From positions 1-15,603 of the forward strand of contig RFJB01000074.1 of NCBI GenBank assembly GCA_003695045.1: a DNA stretch of 15,603 bases. The letters are read 5' to 3'. The notes under the pieces are model-generated. The model was not told the DNA's origin and searched no databases. It worked only from the letters and a program-made list of their open reading frames with translations. Shown in pieces: positions 6,786 through 13,716 of the stretch. Position numbers and translations under genes: made by a program. The first letter of the stretch is position 1. Each line of letters starts with the position of its first letter. The stretch is from Candidatus Woesearchaeota archaeon (lineage in GTDB: Archaea > Nanobdellota > Nanobdellia > Woesearchaeales > J091).

Positions 6786-7789
6786 ACATATTGACTCATG
6801 ATGATGCTGTTTCTCTGAGCGAAGGGGGCGGAGGAAAAGAGATGCAGGATCTCATTCAGCAGATTCGGAATCTGCTTCCTAAGACGGGAGAGTGGAGCAA
6901 CACCGGAGACGACTCTGCAGCTCTGAAGATAGAAGGCAAAAGTGGAAAACTCTGCTTTACCTCCGACTCTTATGTTGTGACTCCCCTGTTCTTTCCGGGA
7001 GGCAACATTGGAAAGATTGCCTTCTGCGGAACAGTCAACGACCTCGCGGTTATGGGAGCAAAGCCCTTGGGGATTTCTCTCTCATTGATTATTGAAGAGG
7101 GATTTCCAAAGAAGGATTTGTTTTTGATTGTCAAAACAATAGCCGACCTCTCTGAAAAGACAGGAATTCCTGTCGTCACGGGAGACACAAAGGTTATGGA
7201 AAAGGGTAATATTGACGGGCTGGCAATAAACACGGCAGGTGTCGGAGTAACTGACAGAATTCTTGACGAAGCCCTTAAAGAAGGGGACAGGATTATCGTT
7301 TCGGGCAGCATTGGAAAACACGGGGCTGCTCTTCTTGCAGCACGATTTGGCATAAAGTCAGACATTCTCACTGACAGCAGGCCGCTGCTAAAGGAGATTG
7401 AGTCCGTCAGGGGATGGATACTTCAGGCAAAGGATGTCACGAGAGGGGGCCTCGCTGCTGTTCTGAATGAGGTTGCGGAAAAAAACGGGGTCAGGATTGT
7501 TGTTGATGAAGAAAGGATTCCTGTTGACGCAGGAACATCTGCCCTCTCGAGGATGCTGGGCATTGAACCGTATGTTCTTGCATGCGAGGGAACGTTTGTG
7601 TGCTTTTCAAGAAGGGAGCACTCGGAGAGGGTTGTGGCTGCGCTGAGAAAATTCAACTCAGAAGCTGCTGTGATAGGAGAGGTCGCAGGGAAAGGCGACC
7701 AGAGTGTAGGGAGGGTTTTTATGAAGACACGCATCGGAACGCGGGTGCTTCCAAACCCTTCAGGAAGAATAGTTCCAAGGATATGCTAG
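6782..7789 (+). CDS. hypE: HypE, carbamoyl dehydratase making the cyanide ligand
   Basis: A 335-residue member of the PurM/AIR synthase superfamily. It dehydrates the carbamoyl group placed by HypF on its C-terminal Cys to a thiocyanate, then gives CN to the HypC-HypD complex. The ATP-binding regions TGDDSAAL and SDSYVVTPLFFPGG, then GTVNDLAVMGAKP and AKDVTRGGLA, are all typical. The protein ends in PRIC, so the essential C-terminal Cys C335 is exactly at the end. The GTG start at 6782 overlaps the hypD stop (GTGA) and no better in-frame start exists. Its TAG stop overlaps the stop of the convergent hypF within CTAG. Confidence 0.96.
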   Translation: MNILTHDDAVSLSEGGGGKEMQDLIQQIRNLLPKTGEWSNTGDDSAALKIEGKSGKLCFTSDSYVVTPLFFPGGNIGKIAFCGTVNDLAVMGAKPLGISLSLIIEEGFPKKDLFLIVKTIADLSEKTGIPVVTGDTKVMEKGNIDGLAINTAGVGVTDRILDEALKEGDRIIVSGSIGKHGAALLAARFGIKSDILTDSRPLLKEIESVRGWILQAKDVTRGGLAAVLNEVAEKNGVRIVVDEERIPVDAGTSALSRMLGIEPYVLACEGTFVCFSRREHSERVVAALRKFNSEAAVIGEVAGKGDQSVGRVFMKTRIGTRVLPNPSGRIVPRIC

Positions 7790-9411
7790 TCGTTTTTTCC
7801 GTCCTGAAAAAGAGCTGCCGCCGCCTGTCCCAACGCGATCCCTCCATCGCCGGGAGAAACACGCGGAAGAAGAATTCCCTTTCCGGCAAGCCATGATGCC
7901 ATTATTCTGTTGTAAGCGCAACCCCCTGTAAAGAAAATGTTTTCGTTTCCCCAAAAGGACACAATCTCAAACATGCCCTGCGCAATATAGTAATGCACAA
8001 GCAGTGCAAGAAAACTCCTGTCAGCACCCATGTTGTCTAAAAGAAATCGGAAGAGAGGCGAAGTCATCAGGATTCTCTTTCCGTTCTCGGATTTTATCAC
8101 GGGTTTGAGAAGAATTCCCTTTTTTGAGAGGACTGACTCGGTTCTGTTCAGAGCATAATCAATGCTTCCATTCTTTGCTTCTCTGATGACTGCCTTCATT
8201 GCTTCGGATTCCAGCAAGAGCGCAGGCCGTGCTTCGTAAGTCCTTTCACGACAAAGCCCGAGCAGGCATGCCGCGGCATCAAGAACCCTTCCGCAGCTGC
8301 TTGTTTCCGGACAGTTGAATCTGTTGTCAATCTGTATTTTGAGAGCTGATACTTCATCTTCGGATATCCCTCTGTTCACAACCTCCCTTGCGGCAATCTC
8401 TTCTCCGGCCGCTTTCATAAGGATTGAGAAAAGCATTCGCCACGGCTCTTTTGTGGCGGCATCCCCGCCGGGCTGTATGTGATTTTCAAGGTGTCCTGTT
8501 CTTGCTTCTCCCGAGAAGGTTTCCCCGCCCCAAATTTTTTCATCAGTTCCGAATCCAAGTCCGTCCGCAACTATGGCAGAGAATTCTTTCTTAACCCTGC
8601 CGTGAGAGGCAAGAGCGGAATAAGCGTGCGCCAAATGGTGCTGAACGCTTACTTTCGGTATTCCGAGCTTTTCTGAAATTCGTCTCGCAAGGACTGACAC
8701 GTTATATGACGGGTGAAGGTCCGCCGAGATAATGTCCGGCGGGTTCCTGAGATTTGCCTGGATGTCGTGCGAGAACCTCTCGAGATTTTCAATAATGGAT
8801 GTGTTTCCATAATCTCTTGAAAGCATAGCCGAACATTCTAGACTCTGATTTTTATTGTCATATGTGCATTCAAGAATGCAGAAGGATGAGTTCATTTCGG
8901 CTCCTGTTGCCAGAACAGTAAGGCGGCCTTGTTTTTTTATCTTGTCAAGCCAGCGGCGGTTTACAAGTTCAACAGGAACTGAAAAGCGGCATGTTTTCTC
9001 ATGCGGCTTATGCAGCACAAGAGGAACTCCTGATACTGACTTTATGGTATCAAAGGATGGTATTTGAAATTCCCTGACGTTTTTTCTGCCAAATCGTTTT
9101 TCAAAGATTTCTGATTCATGGTCTCCGAACGAAAGAAACGCTTCGCCTTCAGAGTGAGGCGCACCGAGAAGACGCACAGGAGTTTCCAGTAATTCTCCTG
9201 CTTCAGGAAGAGTGCCGGGCTTTCTCTTCATCAGGAGAACGGCATGACCCTTTTCCAACATCTGTTCTTCAGGAGGGGAAACGAGAAAATTTTTTTGAAC
9301 GAATACCTTCCCTGCAAGAATAAGGCGCGGATTCAACGATGCGCCCTGCGGCAAACCCTTTTTCATTGATGCATCCAAACTTACCGCTTTCACAGAGATT
9401 TGATTTCTCAT
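7786..9411 (-). CDS. hypF: HypF-like carbamoyltransferase, short form lacking usual N-terminal domains
   Basis: HypF normally has about 750 residues: acylphosphatase, Cys4 zinc fingers, a YrdC-like carbamoyl-adenylate domain, then a Kae1-like domain that transfers carbamoyl to HypE. This protein has 541. The Kae1-like part is complete (about 165-535): VLATGAEMNSSFC, VQHHLAHAY (257-265), DGLGFGTDEKIWGGE, GGDAATKEPWR, SSCGRVLDAAACLLGLC, FTGGCAYNR and SPGDGGIALGQA. Residues 1-160 show no acylphosphatase GXVQGVGFR motif, no zinc-finger Cys pairs and no YrdC motif that I can find; only EEQMLEKGHAVLLMKRK faintly recalls the YrdC part of HypF. A TATA box 27-28 bases before the ATG supports this start, so the gene is probably not cut by a frameshift. 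Missing steps may be done by another protein. Confidence 0.88.
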   Translation of the reverse strand: MRNQISVKAVSLDASMKKGLPQGASLNPRLILAGKVFVQKNFLVSPPEEQMLEKGHAVLLMKRKPGTLPEAGELLETPVRLLGAPHSEGEAFLSFGDHESEIFEKRFGRKNVREFQIPSFDTIKSVSGVPLVLHKPHEKTCRFSVPVELVNRRWLDKIKKQGRLTVLATGAEMNSSFCILECTYDNKNQSLECSAMLSRDYGNTSIIENLERFSHDIQANLRNPPDIISADLHPSYNVSVLARRISEKLGIPKVSVQHHLAHAYSALASHGRVKKEFSAIVADGLGFGTDEKIWGGETFSGEARTGHLENHIQPGGDAATKEPWRMLFSILMKAAGEEIAAREVVNRGISEDEVSALKIQIDNRFNCPETSSCGRVLDAAACLLGLCRERTYEARPALLLESEAMKAVIREAKNGSIDYALNRTESVLSKKGILLKPVIKSENGKRILMTSPLFRFLLDNMGADRSFLALLVHYYIAQGMFEIVSFWGNENIFFTGGCAYNRIMASWLAGKGILLPRVSPGDGGIALGQAAAALFQDGKND

Positions 9412-9433
9412 GCGCTTTATGTGAGATAGGAGC

Positions 9434-9443
9434 TAAATAAAAA
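9434..9443 (-). promoter_or_regulatory. TATA box for hypF
   Basis: On the minus strand TTTTTATTTA, preceded by a purine-rich AAAAGAAG. The centre is 27-28 bases before the hypF ATG at 9411, and no Shine-Dalgarno sequence is present, as for a leaderless mRNA. It supports 9411 as the true 5' end of the short hypF. Confidence 0.65.
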
Positions 9444-9485
9444 CTTCTTTTTGTTGCAACGCAGGAGGAAGATGTAAAGGAAAGA

Positions 9486-9493
9486 TTTATATA
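9486..9493 (+). promoter_or_regulatory. TATA box for the por operon
   Basis: TTTATATA preceded by GGAAAGA, an excellent archaeal TATA and TFB-element pair. Transcription should begin near 9515-9518, leaving a leader of about 30 bases. It is divergent from the hypF promoter in the same 128-base gap. Confidence 0.7.
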
Positions 9494-9536
9494 GGGTGTT
9501 TTGAGTAGATAGCGGTAAAGAGGGCAATCCCAAAAA

Positions 9537-9542
9537 GAGGTG
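9537..9542 (+). promoter_or_regulatory. Shine-Dalgarno site that questions the porG start
   Basis: GAGGTG overlaps the GTG codon at 9540 and ends six bases before an in-frame ATA at 9549. It is badly placed for a start at the GTG and ideally placed for the ATA codon. Confidence 0.55.
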
Positions 9543-10109
9543 TTTTTCATACTCGAAATTCGATTTCACGGAAGAGGCGGTCAGGGAGCAAAAACCGCAG
9601 CTGCATTCATTGCGGAGGCAGCGCAAAGGGAAGGCAAGTTTGTCCAGTCCTTTCCGGAGTACGGCGCTGAGAGGCAGGGGGCTCCCGTCACTGCATTCAC
9701 AAGAATTTCTGACAGCAGGATTTATCTTCACTGCGGAATCACTGAGCCAGACATTGTTGTTGTCGTTGACCCGACACTTCTCAAGTCAATCCCTGTTGCA
9801 GAGGGGCTGAAGGAAAACGGTATGCTGGTTGTCAACACGGTTGAGCCCATTGAGAAGGTGAGGGAACACACGGGTTTCAACGGAAAAATCATAACTGTCG
9901 ACGCGACAAAGATTGCTGTTGAAGAGATAGGCAAGGCAGTCACTAACACAGCAATGCTCGGAGCCCTTGAAAAGGCAAAAGAGATTGTTCCGTTTGAACA
10001 CCTTCTCGAGATTACGCGGGAGCACTTTACCTACAAGCTTGGCGAGGATGTAGCCGAGAGGAATGTGAAGGCGCTCAAGAGAGCATATGAAGAGGCAAAA
10101 GTATGGTAA
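9540..10109 (+). CDS. porG: Pyruvate:ferredoxin oxidoreductase, gamma subunit
   Basis: Gamma subunit (189 residues as called) of the archaeal four-subunit enzyme that converts pyruvate plus CoA to acetyl-CoA, CO2 and reduced ferredoxin. The N-terminal FHGRGGQGAKTAA and FPEYGAERQGAPVTAF are hallmarks of the 2-oxoacid oxidoreductase gamma family. The listed start is the GTG at 9540, the only standard start codon near the family N-terminus. However, the GAGGTG sequence overlaps it and points to the ATA at 9549, after which the protein would read L-E-I-R-F-H as family members do after Met. So the start may be AUA, or a mutated or misread ATG. porG overlaps porD by seven bases. Pyruvate is the likely substrate, but related 2-oxoacids cannot be excluded. 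Confidence 0.92.
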   Translation: MFFILEIRFHGRGGQGAKTAAAFIAEAAQREGKFVQSFPEYGAERQGAPVTAFTRISDSRIYLHCGITEPDIVVVVDPTLLKSIPVAEGLKENGMLVVNTVEPIEKVREHTGFNGKIITVDATKIAVEEIGKAVTNTAMLGALEKAKEIVPFEHLLEITREHFTYKLGEDVAERNVKALKRAYEEAKVW

Positions 10110-10474
10110 CCGAGAATCACGATAAGAAAGGATGGAAAGAGATTCCGATTGGCGGAATAATAGAGGAAGCCGGAAACGCCGAGAGATATAAAACAGGAAC
10201 ATGGCGCTCGTTCAGGCCGGTTCATCATCCCGAGAAATGCACGAACTGCATGATTTGCTGGGTTAACTGCCCTGATACTGCAATAAAGGCAGGCGATGTT
10301 AACAGCCCTGATAAGGGCCTTGTCGGAAAAAACGACGACCCGAATCTTGCGAACTTCGGAGGGTTTGATTATGAGCACTGCAAGGGCTGCGGCATATGCG
10401 CTGCGGTCTGCCCGACAAAGGCGATAGACATGCACCCTGAAACAGAATTCCTTGACAAAGAGGGTGAGGAATAA
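10103..10474 (+). CDS. porD: Pyruvate:ferredoxin oxidoreductase, delta subunit (2[4Fe-4S] ferredoxin)
   Basis: A 123-residue electron-transfer subunit with two [4Fe-4S] clusters. Ligand sets are C46, C49, C52, C56 (CTNCMICWVNCP) and C93, C96, C99, C103 (CKGCGICAAVCP), each finishing in CP. The N-terminal half contains TGTWRSFRPVHHPEKC, typical of PorD/VorD. The long insert between the two motifs with NLANFGGFDYEHC is also family-like. It passes electrons from the beta subunit to external ferredoxin, perhaps the small ferredoxin at 13697-13912. The ATG at 10103 overlaps the end of porG, and porA follows after one base. Confidence 0.95.
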   Translation: MVTENHDKKGWKEIPIGGIIEEAGNAERYKTGTWRSFRPVHHPEKCTNCMICWVNCPDTAIKAGDVNSPDKGLVGKNDDPNLANFGGFDYEHCKGCGICAAVCPTKAIDMHPETEFLDKEGEE

Positions 10475-10475
10475 G

Positions 10476-11663
10476 ATGGTCAAAAAAGTTTTGAAGGCAC
10501 TGACGGGTGCAGAATGCGTTGCAGAAGCAATGCGCCAGATAAACCCTGATGTTGTGGCTGCTTACCCCATCACTCCTCAAACTCCGATTATGCATGCCTT
10601 TTCACAGTTCGTTGCCGACGGCAAGGTTGACACTGAGTTTGTAACTGTTGAATCCGAGCACAGCGCAATGTCGGCAACCGTAGGTGCTTCTGCCGCAGGA
10701 AGCAGGGCAATGACGGCTACAAGCTCAAACGGTCTCGCGCTGATGTGGGAAGTGGTGCATATAGCTGCGTCAACAAGGTTGCCCATCGTCATGAACGTTG
10801 TCAACAGAGCCCTCTCCGGGCCTATAAACATACACTGCGACCATTCCGATTCAATGGGATGCAGGGATGCCGGCTGGATTCAGCTTTATTCGGAAACAGG
10901 GGAGGAAGCATATCACAACACAATCATGGCTGTCAGGATAGCCGAGCACCCGGACGTGCTTCTGCCTGTAATGGTGTGCCAGGACGGATTCATAACAAGC
11001 CACAGCGTTGAAACAAGCGAAATTCTGGATGATGAAACCGTGAAGAACTTCATTGGCGAACACAACGGGCACCACCCCCTCCTCAAAACAGAGAACCCCG
11101 TTACTGTCGGACCCCTGGATTTGTTTGATTATTATTTTGAGCACAAAAGGCAGCAGCTTGATGCGATGGAAAGAGCGAAGCCGATAATACAGTCAATTTT
11201 TGATGAGTTTGGAGCCATAGTCGGCAGGAAAATTGAATTCTTCGAGCCATACATGCTTGATGATGCCGAAGAAGCGGTCATATGCCTGAGTTCTTCGTGC
11301 GGAACGCTCAGGCATGTGGTTGATGAACTCAGAAAACAGGGCAGAAAGGTCGGTCTGTTAAAGGTAAGGGTGTTCAGGCCCTTCGACCAGAACAAGCTTG
11401 CTGAAATGATAAGGCACATTCCCGTGGTTGGCGTAATGGACCGAAGCGCAAGTTTTGGAGCTTTTGGAGGTCCGGTGTTCATGGAAGTAAGAAATGCCAT
11501 TGCAGACGAATCTCAAAAGCCGCTGACTGTCAATTACATTTACGGTCTGGGAGGCAGGGAGTTCACTGTTGAACAGGCAAAACAGGTGTTTGATGAACTC
11601 AGGCAGGTAAGAGAGTCGGGAAATCCGGGCATCAAGGTTAGAACTCTCGGAGTCAGAGAATAG
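10476..11663 (+). CDS. porA: Pyruvate:ferredoxin oxidoreductase, alpha subunit
   Basis: A 395-residue subunit containing the pyrimidine-binding part of the thiamine diphosphate site and the C-terminal transketolase-like domain. AYPITPQTPI (29-38) is the diagnostic motif in which the Thr contacts substrate. EFVTVESEHSAMSATVGASAAG and NVVNRALSGPINIHCDHSD are typical of pyruvate enzymes. The later segment VGLLKVRVFRPFD and the ending YGLGGREFT also match PorA. I chose the ATG at 10476, preceded by GGGTGAGGA, over the upstream in-frame TTG at 10452, which lies within porD. The gamma-delta-alpha-beta gene order is that of Thermococcales and other archaeal por operons. Confidence 0.95.
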   Translation: MVKKVLKALTGAECVAEAMRQINPDVVAAYPITPQTPIMHAFSQFVADGKVDTEFVTVESEHSAMSATVGASAAGSRAMTATSSNGLALMWEVVHIAASTRLPIVMNVVNRALSGPINIHCDHSDSMGCRDAGWIQLYSETGEEAYHNTIMAVRIAEHPDVLLPVMVCQDGFITSHSVETSEILDDETVKNFIGEHNGHHPLLKTENPVTVGPLDLFDYYFEHKRQQLDAMERAKPIIQSIFDEFGAIVGRKIEFFEPYMLDDAEEAVICLSSSCGTLRHVVDELRKQGRKVGLLKVRVFRPFDQNKLAEMIRHIPVVGVMDRSASFGAFGGPVFMEVRNAIADESQKPLTVNYIYGLGGREFTVEQAKQVFDELRQVRESGNPGIKVRTLGVRE

Positions 11664-11676
11664 GTGTTGTGGTAAT

Positions 11677-12600
11677 ATGGTAAATTTAAGACAGCTTGCG
11701 AAGAAGGAAGAGCGGCTCGGACCGGGCCATAGAATGTGCCCCGGCTGTCCTCAGACAATGATTGTCAGGCTTGTAACCAAGGCGACGGACAGCCCTGTTG
11801 TAGTTGCCAATGCCACCGGCTGCCTAGAGGTATCCACTACTATCTATCCTTTCAGCGCATGGCGCGTTCCCTGGATTCATAATGCTTTTGAGAACTCTGC
11901 TGCCACCATCTCGGGAGTGGAAGCCGCTTACAAAGCCCTGAAGAAGAAGGGAAAGATTGACAAGGATGTTAAATTTCTCGTGTTTGCTGGAGACGGCGGA
12001 ACTTACGACATAGGACTTCAGTCCCTCTCCGGAGCATTGGAGAGAGGTCACAATTTCGTTTATGTATGCCTGGATAATGAGGGATACATGAACACCGGAA
12101 TTCAGAGGAGTTCTGCGACTCCTTTTGGCGCGTGGACAAACACCTCGCAGGTTGGAAGCATCCTGAAGGGAAAGCAGGAGTTTAAGAAGGATTTGACTTC
12201 TGTTGTGGCAAGCCATCACATTCCTTACGTGGCGCAGGCGTCTCCAAGCAATGTTCAGGACCTGTTTAAGAAGGCAAAGAAAGCATTTGAAACCGAAGGC
12301 CCTGCATTCATAAATGTTCTGGCACCGTGCGTTCCCGGGTGGAAGTATCCTTCGGAGCAGAGCATGGAGATTGCCAGGCTGGCTGTGGACAGCTGCTTCT
12401 GGCCGCTTTATGAGATTGAAAATGGAAAATACACGCTCAACTATGACCCCGGCGAGAAGAAGATTCCCATCATAAAGTGGCTTGAAAAGCAGAAGCGCTT
12501 CAGGCACCTCCTCAAGCCGGAGAATCAGCATATTGTTGAGAAGCTCCAGCAGCACGTTGATGCCATGTGGGAGAATATAAAGCGGCTTTCTGAAAACTAA
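11677..12600 (+). CDS. porB: Pyruvate:ferredoxin oxidoreductase, beta subunit
   Basis: A 307-residue subunit that binds the diphosphate of thiamine diphosphate and one [4Fe-4S] cluster. The cluster ligands are C21 and C24 in CPGC, C49 in ATGC and C218 in APCVPGW. The cofactor motif runs from G105-D106-G107 to N134, reading GDGGTYDIGLQSLSGALER and LDNEGYMNTG. These match PorB rather than the pyruvate decarboxylase family. It lies 13 bases after porA with AGGTG as a possible ribosome site and ends the operon. Downstream is a pyrimidine-rich stretch that may end transcription, overlapping the promoter region of nrdR. Confidence 0.95.
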   Translation: MVNLRQLAKKEERLGPGHRMCPGCPQTMIVRLVTKATDSPVVVANATGCLEVSTTIYPFSAWRVPWIHNAFENSAATISGVEAAYKALKKKGKIDKDVKFLVFAGDGGTYDIGLQSLSGALERGHNFVYVCLDNEGYMNTGIQRSSATPFGAWTNTSQVGSILKGKQEFKKDLTSVVASHHIPYVAQASPSNVQDLFKKAKKAFETEGPAFINVLAPCVPGWKYPSEQSMEIARLAVDSCFWPLYEIENGKYTLNYDPGEKKIPIIKWLEKQKRFRHLLKPENQHIVEKLQQHVDAMWENIKRLSEN

Positions 12601-12608
12601 GGGGAAGA

Positions 12609-12616
12609 TATAAATA
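12609..12616 (+). promoter_or_regulatory. TATA box for the nrdR cluster
   Basis: TATAAATA preceded by GGGGAAGA. The centre is 27-28 bases before the nrdR ATG at 12640 and there is no Shine-Dalgarno sequence, so a leaderless mRNA is likely. The 16 bases 12605-12620 loosely resemble a NrdR box, mainly in the right half. Confidence 0.7.
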
Positions 12617-12619
12617 GTG

Positions 12620-12634
12620 CCTTTTTGTTCTTTT
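12620..12634 (+). terminator. Pyrimidine/U-rich tract, possible por operon terminator
   Basis: CCTTTTTGTTCTTTT begins 20 bases after the porB stop. Archaeal RNA polymerase ends transcription at such U-rich runs without needing a hairpin. The tract lies between the nrdR TATA box and start codon, so it would not be transcribed from the nrdR promoter. Confidence 0.4.
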
Positions 12635-12639
12635 AAAGC

Positions 12640-13104
12640 ATGAAATGTCCCTACTGCTCATCAAGTGATATCAAAGTAGTTGACAAGCGAGACACTGAAG
12701 ACGGCAAAAGCATCAGGCGCAGGAGGGAATGCCTTAATTGTGGAAAAAGGTTCACCACTTACGAAAGAGTGGACATGATTAACCTCATCGTTGTCAAGAA
12801 GGATGGCAGGAGAGAACAGTTTGACAGGGACAAGCTCAAGCTCGGCATAATCAGGGCGTGTGAAAAAAGGCCTGTCAGCGCTGATAAGATTGAGAGTATA
12901 GTTTCCGACATAGAAGCCCGGCTCAGAAATGATGAAAGCATAGAGATAAGCTCGGAAAGGATTGGAGAGCTTGTAATGAGCCGGCTTAAGAGAATTGACA
13001 AGGTTGCCTACATAAGATTTGCATCTGTTTATAGGGAGTTCGCGGACCTTGAAGAGTTTGAGAAGGAACTTGCCAAACTTGTCAGGAAGAAAAAGAAGAA
13101 ATAA
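12640..13104 (+). CDS. nrdR: NrdR, transcriptional repressor of ribonucleotide reductase genes
   Basis: A 154-residue nucleotide-sensing repressor. The N-terminal zinc ribbon has C3 and C6 (CPYC) and C31 and C34 (CLNC), with RRRRECLNCGKRFTTYE as in bacterial NrdR. The ATP-cone domain follows at about 46-136 (VVKKDGRREQFDRDKLKLGI to VAYIRFASVYREF). The C-terminus is a Lys-rich tail. In bacteria it senses ATP/dATP and binds tandem NrdR boxes before nrd operons. No ribonucleotide reductase gene is in the window. The family is chiefly bacterial with scattered archaeal members. The promoter fits archaeal leaderless expression. Four small genes follow closely and probably share its mRNA. Confidence 0.95.
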   Translation: MKCPYCSSSDIKVVDKRDTEDGKSIRRRRECLNCGKRFTTYERVDMINLIVVKKDGRREQFDRDKLKLGIIRACEKRPVSADKIESIVSDIEARLRNDESIEISSERIGELVMSRLKRIDKVAYIRFASVYREFADLEEFEKELAKLVRKKKKK

Positions 13105-13123
13105 GAGAGAAGCCGGTGAGATT

Positions 13124-13444
13124 ATGGTTGAAATACTGGAATGCACGCATCTCTTCTTTGAGGCGCTGGGCAACCCTCTTCGCCTCAGGATAGTGACGCT
13201 TCTTCTTGAAAAGCCGCACACCGTTTCGGAGATATGCCGGATTCTCAATGTTGAGCAGAGCAGGGTTTCTCACGCTCTAACAGCCCTTGTCCAGTGCAAC
13301 GTTGTGACCTATGAAAAGGACGGCAAGAAAAGGTTTTACAGGATAGACCAGCCGTTCGTCAAAAAGATTATTGAAACCGTAGTTGCGTATGAAAAAAAGA
13401 TATGTCCTGTGTGCAGGCGTATTGAAAAAGTAAAGAGGAAGTGA
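13124..13444 (+). CDS. ArsR-family winged-helix regulator with C-terminal CPVC
   Basis: A 106-residue DNA-binding regulator. The winged helix-turn-helix spans about 10-75: FFEALGNPLRLRIVTLLLEK, the recognition region VSEICRILNVEQSRVSHALTALVQ, and the wing EKDGKKRFYRI. Cys residues are C7, C38, C58, C94 and C97; the last two form CPVC near the C-terminus and could sense metal or redox state. C38 is in the position of the metal-binding ELCVC helix of ArsR proteins, but only one Cys is there. The frame is open upstream inside nrdR; I chose the ATG at 13124, which has GGTGAG before it. It lies 19 bases after nrdR and overlaps or abuts the next gene. The effector is unknown. Confidence 0.88.
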   Translation: MVEILECTHLFFEALGNPLRLRIVTLLLEKPHTVSEICRILNVEQSRVSHALTALVQCNVVTYEKDGKKRFYRIDQPFVKKIIETVVAYEKKICPVCRRIEKVKRK

Positions 13445-13446
13445 AG

Positions 13447-13716
13447 ATGGAAATAACCAAAGACATGCTGATTTCAGAGGTTATAGAGATGCTCGGCGAG
13501 GATGCTGCAATAGTTATGATGGAGCACGGGCTTCACTGCGTCGGCTGTCACATTTCTGCATTTGAAACGATAGAACAGGGGACAGTAGGGCACGGCTTTT
13601 CAGAAAAGGACCTTGAACTGCTTATCAGAGACCTCAACAAGATTGCCTCTGAACAGGAGGCAAACAAAAACACGCCAAAAAAAGAGGAGGGAGAGCATGG
13701 CAAAGTACAGGATTGA
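13447..13716 (+). CDS. DUF1858 / hybrid-cluster-protein-associated redox disulfide protein
   Basis: An 89-residue protein whose first 65 residues match the DUF1858 (prismane-associated redox disulfide) domain. It has a short helical start (MEITKDMLISEVIEML), then MEHGLHCVGCHISAFETIEQG with a C31-X2-C34 pair, and a helical region ending in LIRDLNKIA. The rest is a hydrophilic Lys/Glu tail. These proteins occur in anaerobes and are thought to act through the Cys pair, but no reaction is proven. The ATG at 13447 has GAGGAA six bases before it; a GTG at 13441 overlaps the arsR stop and is the alternative. Its 3' end overlaps the ferredoxin gene by 20 bases. Confidence 0.85.
   Translation: MEITKDMLISEVIEMLGEDAAIVMMEHGLHCVGCHISAFETIEQGTVGHGFSEKDLELLIRDLNKIASEQEANKNTPKKEEGEHGKVQD

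Noticed and set aside
11824..12555. Minus-strand open frame of 243 codons
   Set aside because: It is antisense to porB, which has all cluster and cofactor motifs.
12620..12640. Hairpin terminator between porB and nrdR
   Set aside because: Only a pyrimidine tract is visible; I found no convincing inverted repeat before it.
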